Assembly (NCBI GenBank): GCA_965276765.1
Contig: OZ255627.1
Coordinates: 3,162,001 to 3,226,000 of the forward strand
Source: G965276765 sp965276765
GTDB taxonomy: Bacteria; Actinomycetota; Acidimicrobiia; Acidimicrobiales; Palsa-688
Reading direction: 5' to 3'
DNA length: 64,000 nt
Part shown: piece after piece, positions 8,288 to 16,587 of the stretch
How the letters are laid out: each line of letters begins with the position of its first letter
Numbering within the stretch: position 1 is the stretch's first letter
Notes under the pieces: model-generated
Told to the model about the DNA's origin: nothing
Databases searched by the model: none
The model's input: only the letters and a program-made list of their open reading frames with translations
Made by a program: the position numbers and the translations under genes

Positions 8288-9268
8288 ATGCCGAAGAGCA
8301 GCGGCGACGGCCACGCCGGTGGCGGGCCGGAAGGCCCCGACCATCCCGACGTCGTGGGGACACTCCTCGAAGGCGAGGCCGACAGTGCCGTCGAAGGCAT
8401 GCTCGGAATCCGACTCGTCTCCGTCGGGCGGGGCTGGGTCGAGGTCGAGATGACCGTCGCCGCCGGGGCGAGCGCTGACGATCCGTTTCCCAGCGGATTC
8501 CTCGGGGTGCTGGCCGACGTGGCGCTCGGTCGGGCCGTGCTCACGACCGCCGCCGATACGGGCGGGTGTCGCACGGCCAGCCTGCGGCTGGACTTCACCG
8601 ATGTCGCCTTCGTCGAGGGCGAGGTCTTGGCGGCGAGGGGAGAGGTGCTGGCGCAGCGGGACGCTCTCACACTGGCCGCGGCCGACATCAGGACCGGCGA
8701 TGGCCGGCTGGCGGCCAGAGCAAGCGGCTGGTTTGTTGTCCTGTCGGGTGGCGATGGCGTTGCCCCGACCGACGCCGAGCCCGGAGGCGCGACGAACTAC
8801 GCGGCGACGCCCCACCCGCGGGCGAGCCTGGCGCGGCTGCGCGAGCTCGTGCGGTTCAGGGCGGACGTCGGGGGGCCCGATGGCGGCGGTCGCAGCGAGC
8901 GCACCGGGGGGACTGGGCGTACCGAGCGCACCGAGCTCAGCGTCGAGGTGCGCCGGGAGATGGCCAATCGGCACAAAGTGATGCACGGCGGGATGCAAGC
9001 GGCATTGGGGGAGGCGGCCCTGTCCTTCGTTGCGGCCCGTGCGGCGAGGGGGAGCACCGCCCGCGTCGTCGGCCTCGACGTGACCCTCCTCCGCCCGGTG
9101 GCGGTCGACGGATCCCGCCTCCGTGCCTCGGCCGACCTCGTGCGGGCCGGACGCCGCGTCCTCGTCGCCGAGGCGGCGTTCCTCTCGCCCGATGACCGGC
9201 CGCTCATCTCGGTCGTCGGCACGTTTGCGCTATCCGCATCGGACATCCCCTCGGGAGTTGAGCCATGA
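8288..9268 (+). CDS. Double hot-dog thioesterase/hydratase-like protein
   Basis: 326 residues made of two hot-dog units. The N-terminal half contains FPSGFLGVLADVALGRAVL and the C-terminal half KVMHGGMQAALGEAALSFV; HGGxxxxLxE-like segments are typical of PaaI/YbgC-type acyl-CoA thioesterases. A linker of about 30 residues rich in Arg, Thr, Gly and Glu separates the halves. The stop overlaps the next gene as ATGA, so it is translationally coupled to the CoA ligase. Likely hydrolyses or proofreads the acyl-CoA made by that ligase; substrate unknown. Confidence 0.8.
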   Translation: MPKSSGDGHAGGGPEGPDHPDVVGTLLEGEADSAVEGMLGIRLVSVGRGWVEVEMTVAAGASADDPFPSGFLGVLADVALGRAVLTTAADTGGCRTASLRLDFTDVAFVEGEVLAARGEVLAQRDALTLAAADIRTGDGRLAARASGWFVVLSGGDGVAPTDAEPGGATNYAATPHPRASLARLRELVRFRADVGGPDGGGRSERTGGTGRTERTELSVEVRREMANRHKVMHGGMQAALGEAALSFVAARAARGSTARVVGLDVTLLRPVAVDGSRLRASADLVRAGRRVLVAEAAFLSPDDRPLISVVGTFALSASDIPSGVEP

Positions 9269-10977
9269 ACGACGATCTCGCCCCATCCGGGTCCCACCGG
9301 TCGTTGGCCGAATACCGTCGGCCCCGCCCGGAGGATTCGGTGGCGTTTCGCCGGTCCGGGTTCTGGCGGGACCGGACCATGCTCGACGACTTCCTCGAGC
9401 ATGTGAGGGGACGGCCGGACAAGGCGGCGATCGTCACATACCGCCACGGGAGCTCCGTCCCGGTCACCATGACGTACGGACAGTTGGGCGTCATGGTCGA
9501 CCGCATTGCGAGCGGTCTGGTCGAGCTCGGAGTCGGTCGTGACGACGTGATATCGATCCAGCTACCCAACGGTTGGGAGTTCGCCGCCCTGACGCTCGCG
9601 GCCATGCGAATCGGCGCGATCGTAAATCCGCTCGTGGCCATATTCCGGCGCCGCGAGCTCGAATTCATGCTCGGTCGAGCCCGGTCCAAGGTGCTGTTCG
9701 TGCCCGATGTCTTCCGCGGCTACTCCCACTCGGCGCTTGCGGTCGATCTCGTCGACGTCCTGCCCGATCTATGTCACGCGGTCGTCGTCGGCGGTGAAAC
9801 TGCCTTACCGGAAGGGTTGATCGCCTTCGAGGACTTCTTTCTCGAGCGCGATCGGTTGCGACCGGGAGCCGACGGCGATGCGCCGGTTCACCTTCAGCGA
9901 GGGCCCGACGAGATCGCCTCGCTCATGTACACCTCGGGGACGACCGGTGAGCCGAAAGGCACGCTGCACACCGCCAACACCCTGTGGTCCGCCGGTTCCC
10001 CCTTGTTCGACAGCCTCCGCCTCGACTCCGATGACGTCTGCTTCATGGCGTCCACGATGGGTCATCTCACCGGGTTCCTCTGGGGGATGCTCCAGCCGCT
10101 CGCACGGGGAATGAAGATCGTCTTCCAGGACCTCTGGGATCCGAAGGCGTTCGTTCGTCTCGTCGGCGAGGAGCGGGTCACCTGGACCCTCGGTGCGACG
10201 CCGTTCATGGTCGACACCGTCGAGGCCCAGCTCGAGGGCCCTCGTGAGCTCGACTCGTTCAGGTACTTTGTCTGTGCCGGAGCCCCCATTCCCGCCTCGC
10301 TGCCAGGGCGCGCCACCGAGGTGCTCGGCGCCAAGGCGATGGCCCTGTGGGGCACATCGGAGTGCGGCATCTGCGCGATCCACACGCCCGAGGATCCAGT
10401 GGAGGAGGTGTCGAGCAGCGATGGCCGTCCCACCCCGGTGATGGAGGTCAAGATCGTCGACGAGGACGGCGCTCCGGTATCGGCCGGCGAGCCCGGTCGG
10501 CTCCTGTCCAAGGGTCCGAGCATGTTCGTCGGCTACCTCGGTCGGATGGATCTCTACGATCAGGTCGTCGACCGGGACGGCTGGTTCGACACCGGCGACC
10601 TCGGCTATCAGACTCCGGGGGGTGGGATTCGGATCAGCGGTCGATCGAAGGACATCATCATCCGCGGGGGCGAGAACATCCCGGTCATCGAGATCGAGAA
10701 CGCCCTGTTCATGTTTCCCCCGGTAAAAGACGTCGCGGTCGTCGCCTACCCCGATGACCGCCTGGGAGAGCGGGCGTGTGCTGTGATCGTGGCCGAAGGC
10801 ACTCCGCCGACGCTCGGGGAGCTGACGGCGTACCTGTCCGAGAAGGGCATGGCGAAGCAGTACTTCCCTGAGCGCGTCGAATTACGCAGCGAGCTCCCGC
10901 GGACCCCATCAGGCAAGGTCCAGAAGTTCAAGCTGCGTGACGAGTTGAGGGATCCCGGCCGGACGGGGGTGGGATGA
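9265..10977 (+). CDS. AMP-forming acyl-CoA synthetase
   Basis: 570-residue ANL-superfamily ligase. The phosphate-binding loop SLMYTSGTTGEPKGT, the ALWGTSECG A5-like block, WFDTGDLGY and the hinge, and the C-terminal PRTPSGKVQKFKL with the catalytic lysine are all present. It resembles cyclohexanecarboxylate/medium-chain fatty acid CoA ligases in length and motif spacing. Last gene of the P450-thioesterase-ligase operon; it nearly abuts the convergent ApbE gene. Confidence 0.92.
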   Translation: MNDDLAPSGSHRSLAEYRRPRPEDSVAFRRSGFWRDRTMLDDFLEHVRGRPDKAAIVTYRHGSSVPVTMTYGQLGVMVDRIASGLVELGVGRDDVISIQLPNGWEFAALTLAAMRIGAIVNPLVAIFRRRELEFMLGRARSKVLFVPDVFRGYSHSALAVDLVDVLPDLCHAVVVGGETALPEGLIAFEDFFLERDRLRPGADGDAPVHLQRGPDEIASLMYTSGTTGEPKGTLHTANTLWSAGSPLFDSLRLDSDDVCFMASTMGHLTGFLWGMLQPLARGMKIVFQDLWDPKAFVRLVGEERVTWTLGATPFMVDTVEAQLEGPRELDSFRYFVCAGAPIPASLPGRATEVLGAKAMALWGTSECGICAIHTPEDPVEEVSSSDGRPTPVMEVKIVDEDGAPVSAGEPGRLLSKGPSMFVGYLGRMDLYDQVVDRDGWFDTGDLGYQTPGGGIRISGRSKDIIIRGGENIPVIEIENALFMFPPVKDVAVVAYPDDRLGERACAVIVAEGTPPTLGELTAYLSEKGMAKQYFPERVELRSELPRTPSGKVQKFKLRDELRDPGRTGVG

Positions 10978-10981
10978 CGGG

Positions 10982-11773
10982 TTACGCGTCCAGTCGTTGT
11001 TTCGACGTCGAGGGAAACGCCGACGTCGTTGTCTCCGTGCCGTCCCAGCCGATCACGTACGCCTCGTAGCCGGCCAGTCGCTCGATCGTGGGCACGAGGA
11101 CGCGTCCGCCGACGGCAAGGGCCGTCGTCAACGCGTCGGCGATGGCGAGGCTCGGACCCGTCACCGTGGCCGAGGCCGCCGCCGATACGGCTCGGCCGGT
11201 GGCGGGGTCGATGAGATGCTCGCCTCGTTCGTAGGCGCCCGAGGTGGCGATCGCGGCGTCGACGGCGACGACGTCGGCCAGCCCTTCCGGTCGCCACGGG
11301 TGGCGGATGCCGATCCGCCAGGGGGGTTGGTCCGGCGCCATGTGCCCTGGCGTTGCGGGCGGGTTGCGCCGGAAGGTGGCGATGTCACCGCCACCGTTGA
11401 CGAGGACGGCATCGACACCGGACCGGGCCATGACGGCCGCCGCCCGCTCGACGGCCCAGCCCTTGACGAGGCCGGTCGGGTCGACACCGTCGGGCATGGC
11501 CCACGGGTCGAACCACCCGGCCGACAGCTCCCGCGCCGTGCGGCACAGATCGAGCACGACGCCGATCTGGGCCGGCGCATCCTCGATGTCCAGGTCCCCT
11601 CTGCGCAGACGGCTGAGCGGGCTCTCCGGTCGCCACGTGCTGAACATCTCGTCGACGTGGTGCAGATCAGCGCAGGCGGCTTCCAGGCCGGCACGCCACG
11701 GCGCCGTCGCATCGACGTGGATCGAAAAGGACACGACGGTCCCCATCACCGCCTCGGTGTGCGTCTCGATCAC
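10982..11773 (-). CDS. apbE: ApbE-type FAD:protein FMN transferase
   Basis: 263 residues. Transfers FMN covalently from FAD to a Ser/Thr of a partner protein. Conserved ApbE features: MGTVVSFSIH at the start, DEMFSTWRPESPLSRL, the GLVKGWAVERAA block, NGGGDIATF, and a C-terminal AIATSGAYERGEHLIDPATG followed by ADALTTALAVGG with the Mg-binding aspartate region. No lipobox or export signal is evident at the chosen GTG (11773), which lies 3 bases after the FMN-binding gene stop, so it may act in the cytoplasm or on the nascent partner. Third gene of a ferric reductase/FMN-binding/ApbE operon, so its target is very probably the neighbouring FMN-binding protein. Confidence 0.92.
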   Translation of the reverse strand: MIETHTEAVMGTVVSFSIHVDATAPWRAGLEAACADLHHVDEMFSTWRPESPLSRLRRGDLDIEDAPAQIGVVLDLCRTARELSAGWFDPWAMPDGVDPTGLVKGWAVERAAAVMARSGVDAVLVNGGGDIATFRRNPPATPGHMAPDQPPWRIGIRHPWRPEGLADVVAVDAAIATSGAYERGEHLIDPATGRAVSAAASATVTGPSLAIADALTTALAVGGRVLVPTIERLAGYEAYVIGWDGTETTTSAFPSTSKQRLDA

Positions 11774-11775
11774 TG

Positions 11776-12279
11776 TTATCGGTGCAGCTTGTCCAGCGCC
11801 GATTGCAGCGAGGTCGCGTAGGCGTGGCTGGTGTAGCTGGCCCCCGAGACCGCGCTGATGTTGGCGTTTTGAGCCGACAGCGTCTCGGAGCGCAGGGTGG
11901 GGATGACCTGCTGGGCGAGCTGCTGCGAGTACTGCTCGGCCGTTTGCAAACCCACCACCGACACGTCCGTGATCTTCGACCCTGACACCGTCACGTCGAC
12001 GGCCAGCTGCCCATAGCCGTACGGGACGATCTTGCCCGTGGCTTGCTGAGCCGAGGGCGCGGTCGTCGCCGTCGGCCCCGGGGCCTGGGACCGCGAGCCA
12101 TGCCGCCGGCGCCTTGTAGGGGTCGAGTGGGGGGCCGTCGTCGCCCGTCGACCGATCGTGGTCGGAGGGGAGGTCGCAACAGGAGTGGACCCCGCCGCCG
12201 AGGGTCGACGGGTCTGGAAGCTGAGCACGCCAGCGAGGCCGACGGCGGTGGCGGTGATGACGAGCGGTGCCCTTCTCAC
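11776..12279 (-). CDS. FMN-binding domain protein, predicted covalent flavoprotein
   Basis: 167 residues. An N-terminal hydrophobic segment (about residues 5-22) followed by a Ser/Thr/Pro-rich linker suggests export with membrane anchoring; residues about 80-167 form an FMN-bind (RnfG/NosR-type) domain. The motif SAVSGASYTS near residue 145-151 matches the ApbE flavinylation site, with Ser148 the expected acceptor. GTG start with a GAAAGGAG ribosome-binding site. Between a ferric-reductase-like transmembrane flavoprotein and ApbE, it is likely the extracytoplasmic redox carrier of this set. Confidence 0.9.
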   Translation of the reverse strand: MRRAPLVITATAVGLAGVLSFQTRRPSAAGSTPVATSPPTTIGRRATTAPHSTPTRRRRHGSRSQAPGPTATTAPSAQQATGKIVPYGYGQLAVDVTVSGSKITDVSVVGLQTAEQYSQQLAQQVIPTLRSETLSAQNANISAVSGASYTSHAYATSLQSALDKLHR

Positions 12280-12297
12280 GTGCGTGCTCCTTTCGGG

Positions 12298-13680
12298 CTA
12301 GAGGACGAACGCCTCGTGGTGGACCGCCTCGGGTGGTAGGCCGAGGCGGCTCAGGACGCTCGTCGCCTCGGCCACGAAGGCCTCCGGCCCGCACACGAAG
12401 GCGTCGCGCCGGGAGATGTCGGGGACGAGGTGGCGGAGATTGTGGTGGTCGATGGCGTGGCGACGGCGTGAGCCGATCAGCTCGATGAGCTGCCCTTGGC
12501 GGTCCTCGGCGAGCGAGGCGATCTCGTCACGGAGTGCGAGCTCTTCGGGGCGGGAGGCGCGCAGGAGCACGACGGGATGGCTGCTTGCCGGAAGATCCTC
12601 GAGGAGGGCGCGCAGCGCGGTCACGCCGATCCCGGCGGCGATGAGCACGACCAGCCGACGTGAGCGAGCCTCGCGGCGGAACACTCCGTAGGGTCCCTCG
12701 AAGATCACCCTCGTGCCCGGCTTCAGCCGGGCCACCGCTCGCGAGTGGTCGCCGAGACCTTTTACCGTGAGGCGCAGGTACGGGGGTTGCGGAAGGGCAG
12801 AGAGGGAGTACGGGTGCGCCTGCCACCACATCCCGCGCACGAGGAAGCGCCAGAGCACGAACTGGCCTCCGGCGACGGGAAGGCGCTCGACGTGGCGACC
12901 GGCACAGATCACCGATACCACCCCCGGCGCCTCCTGCTTGACCTCGACGATGTGGAGCTGGTGACGGAAGCTACGCACGAGCGGGCGTCCGAAACGGAAG
13001 GCGATGACGGTGCCGGCCGTGGCGACCCAGACGGCCGACCACAGGAACCGGGTGAGCGGATGCCCGACAAACGAGGGCCCGAGGGCGAGGGCGTGGGCAA
13101 ACGAGAGGGCGAGGGCGAGATACAAGTAGAGGTGGATCACCCACCAGGTCTCCCGGCGCATCCTGGCCCGGATGAAACGGATCGAGGTGATGCCGGCGAG
13201 GAGCATGAGGCCGAGCCCCACCGTCGCCGCGAGCACGTCGGCGTACCCCGAGAGCATCTGAGCGAACTCGGCCCACACGCCCGTTCTTGTGGCCTGGGCG
13301 TAGCCGAGCACGATCGCCACGGCGTGGACAGTGATCAGGGTTATGGGCCACGGTGCCAGCCTGCGGTGCCAGCGCAGGACGCCGTCTTGGCCGAGCGCCC
13401 GCTCCAGCGGAGGGATGCGGCTCACCATAAGGAGCATCAGGAGCGCCAGGTAGGTGCCCACGAGGCCCGTCAGGCTGCCGACGAACGTTGCCGGGCCACC
13501 CGGCACGCCAAACTGGCTCCAAGGCTCGTCGACGAAGGCGAGGACCACGACGACGAGGAGCCCGCAACCGGCGACGATGGGCACGGCCTGTGGCACCCAC
13601 GGCAACGGCGGGGGTGGACGCCGGCCCGTGGCGCGCCGCACCGGCGACCGTCGGGTCGATACGTCGGAGGCCGTCGTCAT
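12298..13680 (-). CDS. Ferric reductase-like transmembrane flavocytochrome
   Basis: 460 residues. The first half has about six membrane helices with histidines (for example LRWHRRLAPWPITLITVHAVA and WVIHLYLYLALALSFAHALAL) that can bind heme, as in the ferric reductase/NADPH oxidase transmembrane domain. The second half is a ferredoxin-reductase module: AHPYSLSALP for FAD, GIGVTALRALLEDLP for NAD(P)H, and FVCGPEAFV near the C-terminus. ATG 13680 has a GGGAG site upstream. It would move electrons from cytoplasmic NAD(P)H across the membrane to the flavinylated partner encoded next. Confidence 0.92.
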   Translation of the reverse strand: MTTASDVSTRRSPVRRATGRRPPPPLPWVPQAVPIVAGCGLLVVVVLAFVDEPWSQFGVPGGPATFVGSLTGLVGTYLALLMLLMVSRIPPLERALGQDGVLRWHRRLAPWPITLITVHAVAIVLGYAQATRTGVWAEFAQMLSGYADVLAATVGLGLMLLAGITSIRFIRARMRRETWWVIHLYLYLALALSFAHALALGPSFVGHPLTRFLWSAVWVATAGTVIAFRFGRPLVRSFRHQLHIVEVKQEAPGVVSVICAGRHVERLPVAGGQFVLWRFLVRGMWWQAHPYSLSALPQPPYLRLTVKGLGDHSRAVARLKPGTRVIFEGPYGVFRREARSRRLVVLIAAGIGVTALRALLEDLPASSHPVVLLRASRPEELALRDEIASLAEDRQGQLIELIGSRRRHAIDHHNLRHLVPDISRRDAFVCGPEAFVAEATSVLSRLGLPPEAVHHEAFVL

Positions 13681-13791
13681 CGGGTGTATCTCCCTGGCGG
13701 CTCACTCCGGTGCACGTCACAAGTATCCACACGCCGGCTTGGAGTTGGCTGAGAGCCCTGCGCCCCTGCGCGCCCACAGCTGGAGTAGCGA

Positions 13792-14430
13792 TCAGTTGGC
13801 GACGAAGACCGCTTGACGCCTGAGGTCGCCACGATCGACAACGTCGAGCAGGGCCGTAGCCAGGTCGGCATAGGTCAGGCTCCGTGCCCTGGGCAGTGGT
13901 CTGTTGGCATCGAGGCGGTAGGCGCCTGTGGCTTTCCTGGCGACCAGGCGCGGAGGCCGGAGGGAGATCCAGTCGACGGAGCTGGCGCGCAGCCGAGACT
14001 CCATCCTGCGCATGTCCTCATACGTCGAGCCAAAGATCCGCTCGAGGATCGGAAAGGCGATGCGGCGTTCGAGCACAGGTTGCTCGTCCCGGTCGCCGAC
14101 CGGCGCGGCGGAGATGGCGACGAGCGTGGCGATGTGGTGGGTCTCCATGGCATGGAGGACGTTGGCGATCCCGTCCGAGTAGACGACGGTCGGCTTCCTG
14201 GACGCGCCGATTCCGATCGCCGACACCACGGCATCGGCCCCCGCTAGTCCTTCGACGATCGCGCCTTGGTCGAGCACATCCGCCTCCATCGTCTCCAGCT
14301 CGGGATGCCTTGTGGATATCGCTTCGGGTCGACGGGCCAGCGCCCGCACCCGGTTTCCTCGCGCCAGTGCCCGATCGACTACTTCGAGGCCGGTGTGCCC
14401 CGTCGCTCCTACCACGGCGATCGTCCTCAC
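13792..14430 (-). CDS. NAD(P)-binding SDR-like protein
   Basis: 212-residue atypical short-chain dehydrogenase/NmrA-like protein. IAVVGATGHTGLEVVDRAL is the Rossmann dinucleotide loop; VRALARR follows with basic residues suggesting NADP; later VSAIGIGASRKPTVVYSDG and LTYADLATALLD are typical of the NAD(P)H-binding family that includes quinone/flavin reductase-like and sensor proteins. The tyrosine-lysine catalytic pair of classical SDRs is not obvious. GTG start preceded by GAGGAGG. Divergent from a MarR gene with which it shares an operator, so it is probably its target. Confidence 0.85.
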   Translation of the reverse strand: MRTIAVVGATGHTGLEVVDRALARGNRVRALARRPEAISTRHPELETMEADVLDQGAIVEGLAGADAVVSAIGIGASRKPTVVYSDGIANVLHAMETHHIATLVAISAAPVGDRDEQPVLERRIAFPILERIFGSTYEDMRRMESRLRASSVDWISLRPPRLVARKATGAYRLDANRPLPRARSLTYADLATALLDVVDRGDLRRQAVFVAN

Positions 14431-14454
14431 AGGCCCTCCTCGGAGTCGAGACTA

Positions 14455-14483
14455 AGTGACTGTCACTATAGGTGACAATCACT
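14455..14483. promoter_or_regulatory. MarR-type operator overlapping divergent promoters
   Basis: Two 12-base arms, AGTGACTGTCAC and GTGACAATCACT, around the 5-base spacer TATAG; they are complementary at 11 of 12 positions. It covers a leftward -10 (TATAGT) for the NAD(P)-binding gene and lies just upstream of the MarR -10, so one bound MarR dimer could repress both genes. Confidence 0.72.
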
Positions 14484-14492
14484 GATTCTGCT

Positions 14493-14498
14493 TAGAAT
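14493..14498 (+). promoter_or_regulatory. -10 hexamer TAGAAT, leaderless MarR transcript
   Basis: TAGAAT lies 7 bases before the GTG start at 14506, so transcription should begin at or next to the start codon. No Shine-Dalgarno sequence is present between them. Confidence 0.55.
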
Positions 14499-14505
14499 CT
14501 CCACC

Positions 14506-14976
14506 GTGAGCGAAGATCGCTACGCCGACTCCCTGGCGTTCCTGCTGTCGCAGGTCGGTGCCCGCGCGGCGCAGATCTTTGCCGACCGGCTGATCCCGCT
14601 CGGTGTCTCCCCGCGAGCATTCGGAGTGATGAGCAACCTGGAGGGCGGCGCCAGCCAGACACAGCAGGAGCTCGCCGACGCGCTCGGGATCCACCGCAAC
14701 AACATGGTCGGCCTGATCGACGAGCTCGAAGCCGCCGGCTGGGTGCGACGGCACCGCAGCGAGCGGGATCGTCGAGCCTTCGACGTGCGCCTCACCCGTT
14801 CCGGGTCGGCGCTCGTCGCCCGGGTCAACCGGCTCATCCCCGCCCTGGACGCCGAGATCGGGCGGGCACTGACCGAGAGCGAGGAGCGGACCATGGTCGC
14901 GCTCCTAGCTCGGGTCGCCGCCGCGCTTGACCTGAGACCCGGAGTCCACCCCCATCTCTCGGCCCGCTCCCGCTGA
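14506..14976 (+). CDS. MarR-family transcriptional regulator
   Basis: 156 residues. Winged helix-turn-helix: QQELADALGIHRNNMVGLIDELEAAGWV is the recognition region and RHRSERDRRAFDVRLT the wing with the usual Asp-Arg pair. Begins at GTG 14506 on an apparently leaderless mRNA. Divergent from the NAD(P)-binding protein, with a 29-bp palindrome between them. MarR proteins in this setting usually sense phenolics, oxidants or drugs; the ligand cannot be read from sequence. Confidence 0.9.
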   Translation: MSEDRYADSLAFLLSQVGARAAQIFADRLIPLGVSPRAFGVMSNLEGGASQTQQELADALGIHRNNMVGLIDELEAAGWVRRHRSERDRRAFDVRLTRSGSALVARVNRLIPALDAEIGRALTESEERTMVALLARVAAALDLRPGVHPHLSARSR

Positions 14977-16110
14977 TCATGCCGGCTCGGCGTCGGTGGG
15001 CTCGGTGATCCAGGCCGAGAAGACGGGGAGACCGTGCCACGGGGAGCGCGATAAGCCGGCGTCCATTGTGTGCGGGTCGTCGTAGGCGGCAGCGACGACG
15101 GCAAAACGATGGCCGAAGCGCACCGTGGCTACCCTTCGCAGTCCCGGACGGGTCCTCGTCCGGGACAAGCGGTGAGCCAGGCCGGTGACGGCGGCAGCCT
15201 CGAACCCGACCGCGCTGTAGCTGGCCATCGCTCGCTGGCGGGCTTCGTACGGGGTCGCCTCCGCGGTGAGGGCACTGGCAATGACCTTGGCGGCGGCAGG
15301 GAAGCCGAGCGCGTCGCTATCAAGGTCGACGTCGGTTTCCGCCGACCAGGCCGGCAATACCGACTCAACCAGCTCCTCCCTGCTGTTGCTAGCGGCGGTC
15401 TCGACCGGCACCTCGTCGATGGTCCAGACGCTCCTGGCGCCCAGTGGCAGGTCAAACAGCGAGCTTCGATCCACGGGGCTTGTGCCGGTGGCCTCGGTGG
15501 TGACGATCTCCTCGGCCGCGGCGAGCACGTCGCCGGCCGGAGCTTCCGGGTCGGTGGCGATAACGGAACCGACCAGCAGGCCTCCCCTCGCCTCGGCCAG
15601 ATGCACGGCGACGGTGCCGGCCCTTTGGGTGTCAGCAATGTATTGGCGGTGGCGGGGATCACCCCGAGGGGCTTGCAGCACCTGCCGCAACCTTGTTGCC
15701 CACGGACTCGAGCCGAGTGCGGCGGCATCGACCACCGTGAAGGGCACTCGCCACGACACCTTCGTGGCCAAGGCGGTGGCCAGCAGGCACAAGACGTCGT
15801 CGTCTACCTGTATGGGGAAACGCTCGATGAGCCCGGCGGTGCGCTCCGTCGCCCAGGCGTCAAGGGCTTCTTGGTCGGGGATGTCACCGGTGTCGACCAC
15901 ATCAGGCAGAGCGGCGCGCCATGTCTCGACCGCAGTCGTCTCCGAGCTGGGCCGAACCCAGAGGCCGGCGCCAGTTGCCACGATCGGATGGGGGTCGACG
16001 AGCAACCCGGCCGCGAATTTGGCGGCCGAGGCCGGATCGGCACCGAGGACATCGGCCAGCTCGGCCCGCAGTGGCCCATCTGCGATCGGCGAGCACAGCG
16101 CCACCACCAT
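14977..16110 (-). CDS. Serpin-like protein, 5' end disrupted or misread
   Basis: 377 residues from ATG 16110. Segments such as LDAWATERTAGLIERFPI, LATALATKVSWRVPF and the C-terminal VFSAWITEP match an actinobacterial serpin-like family whose members usually begin about 35 residues earlier. No ATG, GTG or TTG exists upstream in this frame, yet similarity continues (LGAW before the Met). The residues expected further upstream (LAANAVRLADENHSDCLATR) appear in the next frame, switching at a GGGG run (16116-16119). A one-base insertion there, real or a sequencing error, would explain this. It is convergent with MarR, with no gap. Protease inhibition is not demonstrated; these bacterial serpin-like proteins are largely uncharacterised. 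Confidence 0.68.
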   Translation of the reverse strand: MVVALCSPIADGPLRAELADVLGADPASAAKFAAGLLVDPHPIVATGAGLWVRPSSETTAVETWRAALPDVVDTGDIPDQEALDAWATERTAGLIERFPIQVDDDVLCLLATALATKVSWRVPFTVVDAAALGSSPWATRLRQVLQAPRGDPRHRQYIADTQRAGTVAVHLAEARGGLLVGSVIATDPEAPAGDVLAAAEEIVTTEATGTSPVDRSSLFDLPLGARSVWTIDEVPVETAASNSREELVESVLPAWSAETDVDLDSDALGFPAAAKVIASALTAEATPYEARQRAMASYSAVGFEAAAVTGLAHRLSRTRTRPGLRRVATVRFGHRFAVVAAAYDDPHTMDAGLSRSPWHGLPVFSAWITEPTDAEPA

Positions 16111-16166
16111 CCACGCCCCGAGTGGCCAGACAGTCGCTGTGGTTCTCGTCTGCCAGCCTGACCGCG

Positions 16167-16586
16167 TTAGCGGCCAGGCATCGTGGTGGTAAGCCCGTTC
16201 TGCCGGCAGGCGTCGACGAGCCGAGCGTCGTAGGCGACCACCACGTCGACATCGAGCAGGATCGCAGTGGCGAGATGGACGGCGTCGAGCGTGCGCAGCA
16301 GAGGGGGAGCAACACGCCGGGCGAGACCGACGACTTCTGCGGTGATCAGTCGTTCGGTCACACCCGACAGCCCACCTTCAACAGCGTCGTGGATCTCGTC
16401 TTGGTCGTACGAACCGCTGTCGAGCCGGGTCCGCAGGGCACGACTGACCTCGACCCAGGCCAGCGACGACGAAACGATCACGGCATCGTCAGCGACGTAT
16501 CGGTCGAAGGCTGCCTCCAAGGCGTCGGACTCGGCTTCCTCCACCGACCTCTTGATCAGGGCGCTGCTGTCGGCGTAGACACGCAC
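16167..16586 (-). CDS. vapC: VapC-type PIN-domain toxin RNase
   Basis: 139 residues from GTG 16586, which follows the antitoxin stop by one base; a TTG at 16610 would add eight residues and overlap the antitoxin. The PIN acidic residues are all visible: Asp in VYADSSALIKR, Glu in LAWVEVSRAL, Asp in RTLDAVHLATA, Asp in VVAYDARLVDACR. It is expected to be a Mg-dependent RNase held inactive by the upstream RHH antitoxin. Its 3' end abuts the disrupted 5' end of the serpin-like gene. Confidence 0.9.
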   Translation of the reverse strand: MRVYADSSALIKRSVEEAESDALEAAFDRYVADDAVIVSSSLAWVEVSRALRTRLDSGSYDQDEIHDAVEGGLSGVTERLITAEVVGLARRVAPPLLRTLDAVHLATAILLDVDVVVAYDARLVDACRQNGLTTTMPGR

Positions 16587-16587
16587 C

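Noticed and set aside
8833..8940. Frameshift inside the thioesterase linker
   Set aside because: The Arg/Thr/Gly-rich linker looked odd, but the two hot-dog halves are in one frame and both complete.
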